Shown: positions 1 through 6,088 of the stretch, in pieces | Layout of the letters: the number at the start of each line of letters is the position of its first letter | How positions within the stretch are numbered: position 1 is the first letter of the stretch | DNA from: OFTM10 sp964196195 | Lineage (GTDB): Bacteria > Actinomycetota > Acidimicrobiia > Acidimicrobiales > Aldehydirespiratoraceae | Assembly (NCBI GenBank): GCA_964196195.1 | Contig: CAXMSE010000062.1 | Location: 1 to 8,815 of the forward strand | Direction: 5' to 3' | Length of the DNA stretch: 8,815 bases | Position numbers and translations under genes: made by a program | Notes under the pieces: generated by a model | What the model was told of the DNA's origin: nothing | Database searches by the model: none | Seen by the model: the letters and a program-made list of their open reading frames with translations, nothing else

Positions 1-2042
1 ACGAGTTCCCGGCGCACATAGATGTCGTCGGGGTCGGTATCGAGTTCCTGGGCGTAGCGGTGACCCCACCACACTGCTGATGCAATGGTGCTCGGCACCC
101 ATGCGTCGCCGATGGTGCGCAACGACCGCAGTCCGGCGTCGCTCCATTGGTCCGACAAGAGCTCGAGGTCGGAGGTGAGCTGGTCGTTCGGCGTACGGCT
201 CGTCACCATCACCACAGAGTCGGCCTCCACTACTTCACGTCGCTCTGTGAGCACGCACTCGAGCACGACCTCTCCGGCACCCACTTCGACGACTGCTTTC
301 TCGGTGCGGATACCCACACCAAGATCGAGCAGGCGCCTGTGGATCCGAGGCTGCTCCATGGTGTTGGCGGTCCATGACGAGACGAGAGCCGACGGGGTGA
401 CGATTTCAACCGTGCAACCCGAAGCGACGAGCAGCTCCGCCAACACCCCACCGAGGTAGTAGTGATCGTCGTCGTAGATCAACACCTTGCCGCCCTGTGG
501 TGTGCCGCCCGCCATGAGATCATCGGGGGTGAGCACATCGGCCCCCGCAGAGATCGGGATGGGACGACTGTGGATCCGCGCCACGCCGTCGGCCCTCCAT
601 GAGGCCCCGGTGGCCACTGCCACGTGGTCGAATCCATGGCCGAGGATCTCATCGGCCGACATCGAACTCTCTCGGAAGACTTCGACATTGGGGAGCTTGT
701 CGATCTGGCCCATCCGGTAATCGACCACCCGTCGCCAGGAAGCCAATCCGGGAAGCGCCGCTTCTCGCGTGGCCCGCCCGCCTATCTCGCGGGTGGCCTC
801 CACCAACACCACGTCGAGCGATCGCTTGCCGAGAGCCTGAGCGGCTTCGAGGCCGGCCGGGCCAGCTCCGATCACCAGCACACGGGCGTCCCTCGTCTTG
901 GCCGCGATGCGTTCGGGGTGCCAGCCCCGCCGCCACTCTTCGCCCATCGACGGGTTTTGGGTGCATCGGATGGGAGCGGACAGGTTGTCGCCGCTCACAC
1001 AGATGTTGCAGCCGATGCACTCCCGGATGTCGTCGAGCCTCCCTTCCTGCAGCTTCGAAGGAAGGAACGGGTCGGCGATCGAGGGCCGCGCCGCGCCGAT
1101 CATGTCGAGGATGCCCTCCTTGATCTGGCGAACCATGGCGTCGGGCGAGGTGAACCGGCCCACGCCCACCACCGGCTTTGTGGTGAGTGCCTTGAGCCCC
1201 GCCACGTACTCCTCCTGGAATCCCTCATCAGCGAAGCGGGCGGTGGAAGAGTCGATGCTCCACGCTCCCAGCTGAAAGTCCCACAGATCGGGGTGCTCTG
1301 CGAGCGAGCCCACGACATCCTCGATCTCGGCCCGCTCGAGCCCCTCTGGACCCTTCAATTCGTCGATGCAGATCCGACAGGCCACCGCCGCTCGGCCATC
1401 GCACTGTTCGCGGGCATCTTCGAGCATCTCGCGGAGAAGCCGAGACCGATTCTCCAGTGAGCCCCCGTACTCGTCGGTGCGAAGATTGGCCTGGGGGCTC
1501 AGGAACTGTTGGATGATCGACATCCCGTGGCCGGCGTAGACGTAGACGATGTCGTAGCCCGCTTCGATCGAGCGCTCGATGGCCTCGCGATGCCATCTCC
1601 GCAGCTCGGAGATATCGCGACTGTCCATGGCCCGCGCCTGGATTGGATCGTTCCAGTGAACCGAAAGAGCCGAGGGCCCGATCGGTGCCTCACGGCTGGA
1701 CCGATTCGATACGTGGATCCCGTTGTGGACCAACTCGATCCCGGCCAGGGCTCCATGGTCATGAATCTTCTGGGCCGTGAGCGCAAGGGAGGGAATGTCG
1801 CGACGGTCGTAGTTGCGCAACTCGACGAAGGGGGTGAGATCCGACGTGGGGTGAATCTCAGCCTCTTCGGTGCACACCACCGCCCAGCCGCCTTCCGCCT
1901 TCACACCCCGCATGGCCGCCAGTGCCTCCGGTGCCCGGTAGCCCATCCCGTTGCAATGGGGCACCTGGTAGAAGCGATTTCGGGCGACCACCGGCCCGAT
2001 GGCGACAGGCTCGAACAAGAGGTCGTAGCTGGTTTCGTTCAT
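1..2042 (-). CDS. Trimethylamine-dehydrogenase-family flavoprotein amine dehydrogenase (3' end cut by window edge)
   Basis: An iron-sulfur flavoprotein that oxidatively deaminates or demethylates an amine and, in this family, passes electrons to an electron-transfer flavoprotein. About 680 residues are visible; compared with the roughly 730-residue Methylophilus enzyme only the last few tens are missing. Residue numbering matches that enzyme exactly through the N-terminal half. The FMN barrel starts with RNRFYQVPHCNGMG, where Cys30 is the cysteine that carries 6-S-cysteinyl FMN. Tyr169 and His172 (YAGH) of the catalytic group are present. A 4Fe-4S site follows at Cys342, 345, 348 and 360 (CIGCNIC motif), then the nucleotide-binding GAGPAG at about 392-397. 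Two of the three aromatic residues that hold trimethylamine are changed: Tyr60 is Glu, and the Trp355 equivalent is Asp352. Trp254 matches the third. The substrate is therefore probably not trimethylamine. Histamine dehydrogenase has, as I recall, Gln and Asp at these places. The ATG is preceded by GGGAG at 9 nt. The 43-residue peptide gene lies 34 bp upstream, probably cotranscribed. Family is certain; substrate is unknown. Confidence 0.93.
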   Translation of the reverse strand, partial: MNETSYDLLFEPVAIGPVVARNRFYQVPHCNGMGYRAPEALAAMRGVKAEGGWAVVCTEEAEIHPTSDLTPFVELRNYDRRDIPSLALTAQKIHDHGALAGIELVHNGIHVSNRSSREAPIGPSALSVHWNDPIQARAMDSRDISELRRWHREAIERSIEAGYDIVYVYAGHGMSIIQQFLSPQANLRTDEYGGSLENRSRLLREMLEDAREQCDGRAAVACRICIDELKGPEGLERAEIEDVVGSLAEHPDLWDFQLGAWSIDSSTARFADEGFQEEYVAGLKALTTKPVVGVGRFTSPDAMVRQIKEGILDMIGAARPSIADPFLPSKLQEGRLDDIRECIGCNICVSGDNLSAPIRCTQNPSMGEEWRRGWHPERIAAKTRDARVLVIGAGPAGLEAAQALGKRSLDVVLVEATREIGGRATREAALPGLASWRRVVDYRMGQIDKLPNVEVFRESSMSADEILGHGFDHVAVATGASWRADGVARIHSRPIPISAGADVLTPDDLMAGGTPQGGKVLIYDDDHYYLGGVLAELLVASGCTVEIVTPSALVSSWTANTMEQPRIHRRLLDLGVGIRTEKAVVEVGAGEVVLECVLTERREVVEADSVVMVTSRTPNDQLTSDLELLSDQWSDAGLRSLRTIGDAWVPSTIASAVWWGHRYAQELDTDPDDIYVRREL

Positions 2043-2059
2043 CGGTCGTGTCTCCCTTC

Positions 2060-2074
2060 CCCGAGATTCTCGGG
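2060..2074. promoter_or_regulatory. Perfect 7+1+7 palindrome between peptide gene and amine dehydrogenase
   Basis: The sequence reads CCCGAGA-T-TCTCGGG on the plus strand. It fills the short gap between the stop of the 43-residue peptide (2077-2079) and the amine dehydrogenase start (2042). On the minus-strand transcript it can fold as a 6-bp stem with an AAU loop, ending one base before the GAAGGGAG ribosome-binding stretch (2052-2059). There is no U tract, so it is not a standard terminator. It could be a DNA operator, an mRNA processing site or a translation control hairpin. The palindrome is seen directly; its role is inferred. Confidence 0.5.
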
Positions 2075-2076
2075 AC

Positions 2077-2208
2077 TCAGAGGCAGGAGTGCCACATCGG
2101 AATGTCGCCGGGCAGGGGGCCGTCGACCCCCAGCCCTCCGAACACCCGGATGAAGGGGACCTCAGTGGTCGGGTTGGGGGAGTGCGGGCTACCGGCTGTG
2201 TCGCTCAT
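2077..2208 (-). CDS. Small 43-residue hypothetical peptide upstream of amine dehydrogenase
   Basis: An ATG-to-TGA reading frame of 43 residues, beginning MSDTAGSPHSPNP and ending GDIPMWHSCL. I do not recognise it. The N-terminal third is polar and rich in Pro and Ser; the rest is Gly- and Pro-rich with hydrophobic stretches (FIRVFGGLGVDG). There is one Cys, one Trp and a His near the C-terminus, and no transmembrane helix or signal peptide. It reads in the same direction as the dehydrogenase and ends 34 bp before its start. An in-frame TAG lies upstream at about 2267, so the gene cannot be much longer. A good Shine-Dalgarno is not visible (GTGATTGTGAACCG before the ATG), which weakens the call. 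It could be a real small protein, a leader peptide, or chance. Confidence 0.45.
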   Translation of the reverse strand: MSDTAGSPHSPNPTTEVPFIRVFGGLGVDGPLPGDIPMWHSCL

Positions 2209-2222
2209 CGGTTCACAATCAC

Positions 2223-2270
2223 AGGTGGACCTTACAACCAGTTGACAAACCGTTCTACCGCTGAACTAAA
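2223..2270. promoter_or_regulatory. Divergent control region: two palindromes and a TTGACA box
   Basis: Two ten-base palindromes with 4-bp arms sit side by side: AGGTGGACCT at 2223-2232 and CAACCAGTTG at 2235-2244, separated by TA. The second overlaps a perfect plus-strand -35 box, TTGACA at 2242-2247. Seventeen bases later comes a weak -10-like ACTAAA (2265-2270). This would serve the plus-strand peptidase gene, while the palindromes lie 15-36 bp in front of the minus-strand peptide gene, so a bound regulator could affect both. No regulator gene is in view. Sequence elements are seen; the function is inferred. I see no other gene in 2209-2387. Confidence 0.4.
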
Positions 2271-2411
2271 GGGAACTCGCAGCACAAGCGGGGAGGCTCC
2301 ACAGGCTCTAGCCGCATCTCTGACGCCCTGAGATGACATGTCGGGCGACCTTGTCAGCTCATTGTTATCTCCTGTCGGTCGGCGGTAATGGGTCGCGCGG
2401 ATGGTGCGGGC

Positions 2412-3056
2412 ATGACCCACACCTTCCGCATCGCCGCATTCGCCGCCTGGATCGCCATCACCGTGCTCAGCGCCACCGCTGTCGTCCCCGATCGGTCCGC
2501 CGCCGACCTGCTGGCCTCGAGCGGTGTCGTCGATTACGCCGACGGGGAGCTGGAGCTGCTGGATGATGCCCATTCACGATTCGCACTCGCTGGCCTCGAG
2601 CTGCCCGACGTCAGCGTGGAATTTCCAAGCGCCGAATCTGCCTGCTACGGATTCGGCGGCGTGTACCTACCCTCGGAGTTGACGGTGCGCATCTGTCGCC
2701 CCTCAGCTTCGACAATGGTCCACGAACTCGCCCACGCATGGGTGGAAACCACAATGAACGACAGCGGGCGTCAGGCCTTCCTGCAGCTACGTGGCCTGGA
2801 GACCTGGACCGGTGGCGAGCGGTGGGACGAGAGAGGCGCCGAGCAGGCGGCCGAGATCCTCACCTGGGCCCTCATGGAAGAGAACATCGCCGTTCGCTGG
2901 ATCGAGACGAACACCGACGGCACCATCGATGAGACCACTCGGCTGTTCAAGGTCCCGAACAGCAATCCTGATCAGCTCGTGGCCGCCTACCAGCAGCTTG
3001 AAGAGCCGATGTCAGGCGGTGATGAACTTCGAGAGCTTCGCCCCGCCCTCACCTAG
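2412..3056 (+). CDS. Membrane-anchored or secreted zinc-metallopeptidase-like protein (HELAH)
   Basis: A 214-residue protein starting MTHTFRIAAFAAW, with a hydrophobic segment at residues 5-25 that acts as a signal peptide or anchor. The rest is soluble and probably outside the membrane. The zinc motif HELAH is at residues 104-108, and the helix GAEQAAE (Glu144 or Glu148) could supply the third ligand, giving a gluzincin-like HExxH...E layout. Cys78 and Cys95 lie just before the motif and could form a disulfide, fitting an extracytoplasmic place. I do not recognise a named family; it resembles small orphan actinobacterial peptidase-like proteins. Its substrate is unknown, and activity is not assured. 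An ATG at 2388 is in frame, but starting at 2412 puts the positively charged stretch directly before the hydrophobic core, as in signal peptides. Neither start has a strong Shine-Dalgarno. Its last 45 bp overlap the isocitrate lyase gene on the other strand. Confidence 0.8.
   Translation: MTHTFRIAAFAAWIAITVLSATAVVPDRSAADLLASSGVVDYADGELELLDDAHSRFALAGLELPDVSVEFPSAESACYGFGGVYLPSELTVRICRPSASTMVHELAHAWVETTMNDSGRQAFLQLRGLETWTGGERWDERGAEQAAEILTWALMEENIAVRWIETNTDGTIDETTRLFKVPNSNPDQLVAAYQQLEEPMSGGDELRELRPALT
2942..2963 (-). terminator. Possible hairpin downstream of isocitrate lyase
   Basis: GCTGTTC and GAACAGC form a perfect 7-bp stem with an 8-base loop, about 49 bases beyond the isocitrate lyase stop on its transcript. 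No T run follows. It lies inside the coding sequence of the convergent peptidase gene, so it may be only a codon-driven coincidence. Confidence 0.22.
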
Positions 3057-5258
3057 GAGAGACTGGACGTCCGGAGCGCTCACCTCAGCGACGATGATCT
3101 CACCCACCTCGTCAGTGACGTTTCCGAAGACACCGTTGTTGCGCATGCCTTCGGCCTGCTTGTGGTTGTCGTCGGTGGGCGACAGGAAATGGATGGCGTT
3201 GATCTTGTAGCGGTGGATCAGGAACAGGTGCATCAGTGTCATGAGACGCTTGCGCCGGGTCTCCGGCCGATAGTTGTTTTGATCTCTCACCATGAGAATC
3301 GGTCGGCCGCGACGGTCGTTGATCACCGAGAAGACGACGTTGGCACAGGTGTCGTCGGGGCCGTTCACCTGGAGCTCGAGGATCTCCGAGCCCGGAGTGT
3401 GGGGCCTGAGCTTGACCGTGAGAACGGTGTCGGTGCCGTGCACTCGGGTCCAGTTCTCGAGCCAGCCTTCGAGAAGGCCGGGCGGGACCTCGGTGTGCAC
3501 GAGGTGCTGGAACTGGGTGGAGCCCTTGCCCATGGCCTTGGTGGTGGCGGTGCGACCCGATGAGCTCATGAGCGCGGCGTCAAGTCGGGGGCCACCCACG
3601 AGCGTCTGGGGAGTGGAGTAGGGCGACTGCACCAGGCGGAACTTGCGCTGCAGGCGGGCCAAAGCCAGCATGCCGTCCTCCTGCAGGGAGGCCGAGAACT
3701 CCTCGCTGGCGAGGCCGTCGACCTGATGGCCTCCGTAGGTGATGAAGTTGAAGACGAATCCGAGCTTGCCGATCTCTTCGGGGAAAGCACGCATCTCGTC
3801 GTCGTTCATGCCGGTGGTGTCCCAGTTGAAGGACGGCGAGAGGTTGTAGGCCATCATCTTGTCGGGGTATTGAGCCTTTATCGCGTCGGCGAACACAGCC
3901 GCGTCCTCGAGGTCGGCTGTCTTGGTTTCCATCCAGATGATGTCGCAGAAGGGCGCCACGGCCAATGACTTGGCAATGGCATAGGGAATGCCGCCCTGGA
4001 TCAGGTAGTAGCCCTCAGGCGTCTTCGCCATACGGGGGTCCCAGTGCACATCGAGGCCCATCTCTTCGGCCTTCGCCGAGGCCGCATGCCACGATGCACC
4101 GGCGGAGAACTCGTTCCATTCCTCAGGGGTCATGGATAGATCAACGCCCTCTTCGGCCCTGAACGCCATGGCCTCATCGACGGCCTCGCGGTAGGTCATG
4201 AGGCCGACTGCCTCTTGCCAGGCATCGACGAAGGCGTTGCTCACCGTGTCGAGAGCCTGCTCGGCGGTGATGGTGCCGGCCGCCGCGTTGCCTGCCGCCG
4301 CGGCGATGTCGGAGGTGAGCCCGCTGGCTTCGAGCCAGGCCATCGCCTCGGCCTTCTGGGGGCCCGGGATGTCGTAGAGGAGATGACCGTTGAGGTCGCT
4401 TAGCCCCGCAGCGTTGAGACTTTCGACGACGGCAAGGAAGACGTTCTTGTAGCTGGGGATGCCGAGCTTGGTGGCACCCAGGATGAAGGCCTGGTCGCGC
4501 TCGTCGCCGGAACCGTCGAGCAGGGTCGCCGCCTCAGCATCGGTGCGGGCGACAATGATGCCACCCACCCCCATGATGTCGAGCTGGAAGCGAGCCGCGT
4601 TGAGACGCTTGATCTGCTCATCGACCGGTACGAGGACCTTGCCCCCCTGATGACCACACTTCTTCACACCGGGCTTCTGATCCTCGATGTGATAGCCGGG
4701 CACACCCACTTCCACGAAACGACGAACCAGGTTGCGGACATGGCCGTCGCCACCATGGCCGGTGTCGGCATCGGCAATTATGTAGGGGAGAAAGTTGACC
4801 TCGGGAGTGCGCTCGCGCTCCTCGTCGGTCATGCGGGAGCGGGCAAACCGCTGGTTCTTGTCGGCGGCGAGGAGGGCACGAACGATGGGCGCAGCTTCAT
4901 CGGGAACGGCGCTCAGGGGATAGCTGGCAAGGTCGGCGCCGGGGTCTTCGGATACGGATCCCTTGGCCGACGTGGCCCAACCGCCGAGATAGATACCTTC
5001 GATCCCCGACCTTTTCATCGCCACGGCCTGGCCCGGCGAGTACGGACCATAGGTGGTGATGCTCTTGCCCTCGGAGCGAAGCCGATGAAGGAGCGAATAG
5101 AAGCCTTCGGCAGCCAACCTCGCCACGGTGTAATCACGAACGATTGTGCCTCGCTGCTCCACTACCTGGCGAGCTGTGTACAGCCGGGTTGTGTCCGAGA
5201 AACGGTGAGAAGCGAACCAGGCTTCGGTTGCTTCAACTTCGGAATCGAGGAACGTCAT
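3012..5258 (-). CDS. aceA: Isocitrate lyase, long ICL2-type
   Basis: Cleaves isocitrate to glyoxylate and succinate, the first step of the glyoxylate shunt; members of this family can also act as methylisocitrate lyases. The protein has 748 residues, matching the roughly 760-residue mycobacterial ICL2 rather than the 430-residue short form. The metal-binding stretch ADADTGHGG is at about 162-170, the catalytic loop KKCGHQGGK at 199-207 with Cys201 as active-site cysteine, and NLSPSFNW at 472-479 is the substrate-binding signature. An insertion of roughly 250-400 separates the two catalytic halves, as in ICL2. Residues from about 590 to 748 form the extra C-terminal domain that in mycobacterial ICL2 binds acetyl-CoA or propionyl-CoA and switches the enzyme on. 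The ATG at 5258 follows GGAGG with good spacing. The reading frame is open to 5549, but that extension is low-complexity and overlaps the divergent gene, so it is rejected. No malate synthase gene is in the window. Confidence 0.96.
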   Translation of the reverse strand: MTFLDSEVEATEAWFASHRFSDTTRLYTARQVVEQRGTIVRDYTVARLAAEGFYSLLHRLRSEGKSITTYGPYSPGQAVAMKRSGIEGIYLGGWATSAKGSVSEDPGADLASYPLSAVPDEAAPIVRALLAADKNQRFARSRMTDEERERTPEVNFLPYIIADADTGHGGDGHVRNLVRRFVEVGVPGYHIEDQKPGVKKCGHQGGKVLVPVDEQIKRLNAARFQLDIMGVGGIIVARTDAEAATLLDGSGDERDQAFILGATKLGIPSYKNVFLAVVESLNAAGLSDLNGHLLYDIPGPQKAEAMAWLEASGLTSDIAAAAGNAAAGTITAEQALDTVSNAFVDAWQEAVGLMTYREAVDEAMAFRAEEGVDLSMTPEEWNEFSAGASWHAASAKAEEMGLDVHWDPRMAKTPEGYYLIQGGIPYAIAKSLAVAPFCDIIWMETKTADLEDAAVFADAIKAQYPDKMMAYNLSPSFNWDTTGMNDDEMRAFPEEIGKLGFVFNFITYGGHQVDGLASEEFSASLQEDGMLALARLQRKFRLVQSPYSTPQTLVGGPRLDAALMSSSGRTATTKAMGKGSTQFQHLVHTEVPPGLLEGWLENWTRVHGTDTVLTVKLRPHTPGSEILELQVNGPDDTCANVVFSVINDRRGRPILMVRDQNNYRPETRRKRLMTLMHLFLIHRYKINAIHFLSPTDDNHKQAEGMRNNGVFGNVTDEVGEIIVAEVSAPDVQSLLGEGGAKLSKFITA

Positions 5259-5294
5259 GGGTCCCTGCCTCCTGTCGCTTGGGGGATTGGTATG

Positions 5295-5399
5295 GTCGTC
5301 GCGAAACGCCTGCCGTCGCGATCGTAACCCTCGGCCAACCACGGCCATGTGCTGGCGATAGCGCGAAATTGGGACGATCTTTCGGCCTATATTGAATAT
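5295..5399. promoter_or_regulatory. Divergent control region of isocitrate lyase and small peptidase
   Basis: The 160-bp gap between the two divergent starts holds several repeats. CGTCGCGA occurs twice as a direct repeat (5297-5304 and 5314-5321), 17 bases start to start. CGCGAAA occurs at 5300-5306 and again at 5362-5368. ATATTGAATAT at 5389-5399 is a palindrome with 5-bp arms and is the most AT-rich spot, with TATATT at 5388-5393 as a possible -10 box for the plus-strand gene. No convincing -35 partner at normal spacing was found for either strand. A regulator of the glyoxylate shunt could act here; which one is unknown. Confidence 0.35.
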
Positions 5400-5418
5400 G
5401 CGAGGCAAAGGGGTCGTC

Positions 5419-5835
5419 ATGAGCGCAATCGGGGCGACAGGTCGAGCAATCTTTCGACTCTTGTTGGTTGTCGGAGTCGTTGTCGTCACCGGGGTCGTGA
5501 TCCTCGTGGTTGTCGACTGGCGGGCTCGATCCAATGACGAAGTCCACATCGTCGAGGTCCCCTACCTGGGTGGATCCGGCGGGATCACGGCGGGCCGGGT
5601 GATATTCGTGCACGAAGGCCGCGCCGAGGATGCTGAGCTCCTCGCTCACGAGCTCGTTCACGTCTGCCAGTGGGAGGAGGGCCAGGTGGAGTTCCTCTGG
5701 GACTACACCACCGAGTACATCTCCAATCTTGCCGAACTGCGAGACTCTGATCGGGCCTACCGGGAGATCAGTTTCGAGGAACAGGCTCGGGCCGGCGAAG
5801 CGGAGTGCGATCTGGGCGACTACGGCCTGCCGTAA
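5419..5835 (+). CDS. Small single-pass membrane protein with HELVH motif (DUF4157-like peptidase fold)
   Basis: A 138-residue protein. Residues 10-33 are a long hydrophobic helix rich in Val and Leu, a typical N-terminal membrane anchor. The remaining hundred residues hold LLAHELVHVCQW (His77, Glu78, His81), then an aromatic stretch (EFLWDYTTEY) and FEEQARAGEAE near the C-terminus, where Glu120 or Glu121 could be the third zinc ligand. This order (LxHELxHVxQ, aromatic helix, YxxIxFExxA) resembles minimal DUF4157-type metallopeptidase domains. A substrate cannot be named. The ATG at 5419 follows AAAGGGG at 5 nt. A TTG at 5392 and ATG at 5398 are in frame, but they sit in the likely promoter region. 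It diverges from the isocitrate lyase gene. The plus-strand gene at 2412 has the same plan (membrane anchor, HELxH, EQA helix), though overall similarity is too low to call them recent duplicates. Confidence 0.78.
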   Translation: MSAIGATGRAIFRLLLVVGVVVVTGVVILVVVDWRARSNDEVHIVEVPYLGGSGGITAGRVIFVHEGRAEDAELLAHELVHVCQWEEGQVEFLWDYTTEYISNLAELRDSDRAYREISFEEQARAGEAECDLGDYGLP

Positions 5836-5866
5836 GACCCTGACTTCGTGCCGCCGCCTGTCGTCA

Positions 5867-6001
5867 TCAGCGGTCGAAGATCTCCACGACCCGAGCGGCG
5901 CCACCGCTCAGCAGCGCGAGGGTCAAGATCACCACCGCCGTCAGCACGACGGGGTTGAATATCGCTCCGAGGAGGGACTGGATGGTTGCGGTGATCTCCA
6001 T
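5867..6001 (-). CDS. Possible 44-residue single-pass membrane peptide
   Basis: An ATG-to-TGA frame of 44 residues: a short amphipathic start (MEITATIQSLLGAIF), a hydrophobic core of about 18 residues (NPVVLTAVVILTLALL) and a short charged tail ending VVEIFDR. This is the pattern of a small membrane peptide, not random GC-rich sequence. It lies downstream of the kinase-lyase pair on the same strand, about 78 bp after the lyase stop, and beyond the hairpin at 6054-6088. The ribosome-binding site is weak; GGAG at about 6017-6020 suits a different ATG (6010) that opens a 22-codon frame instead. The frame is also open upstream to a GTG at 6025. No family is recognised. Otherwise nothing is seen in 5836-6053 except a 6-bp hairpin at 5893-5909 inside this frame. 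Confidence 0.4.
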   Translation of the reverse strand: MEITATIQSLLGAIFNPVVLTAVVILTLALLSGGAARVVEIFDR

Positions 6002-6053
6002 GTCTTCATGGTGGACTCCGATCACTCTGGGGACGATCAGGGATTCCCCTGAA

Positions 6054-6088
6054 CCGACCCCGAGACCCTCAGGGCATCTCAGGGTCGG
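6054..6088 (-). terminator. Hairpin around the lyase stop codon, likely terminator
   Basis: CCGACCC (6054-6060) pairs with GGGTCGG (6082-6088), then after one mismatch GAGA (6062-6065) pairs with TCTC (6077-6080), enclosing a small CCCT/AGGG stem. The stop codon of the lyase (6079-6081) lies inside the stem. No T run follows on either strand, so a classic Rho-independent terminator is not shown, but actinobacteria often use hairpins without a T tail. It could end the kinase-lyase message or protect its 3' end. Confidence 0.45.

Noticed and set aside
624..1460. 278-residue plus-strand open frame opposite the amine dehydrogenase
   Set aside because: Antisense shadow of a strongly conserved enzyme; its sequence shows no domain and no ribosome-binding site.
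2200..2290. Complete tRNA gene on the minus strand
   Set aside because: Only the D arm fits. The following bases do not form an anticodon stem with T at position 33, there is no GTTCRA T loop and no acceptor pairing.
2388..2411. ATG at 2388 as start of the HELAH protein
   Set aside because: It would add eight residues (MGRADGAG) before the signal-like segment without a better ribosome-binding site; it cannot be fully excluded.
4650..5327. 225-residue plus-strand open frame opposite the isocitrate lyase start
   Set aside because: It lies antisense to the conserved catalytic half of isocitrate lyase and reads as the mirror of its codons.
5259..5549. In-frame N-terminal extension of isocitrate lyase (97 residues)
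   Set aside because: It is low-complexity (Thr-rich), unlike any isocitrate lyase N-terminus, overlaps the divergent membrane protein gene, and a strong GGAGG site precedes the internal ATG at 5258.
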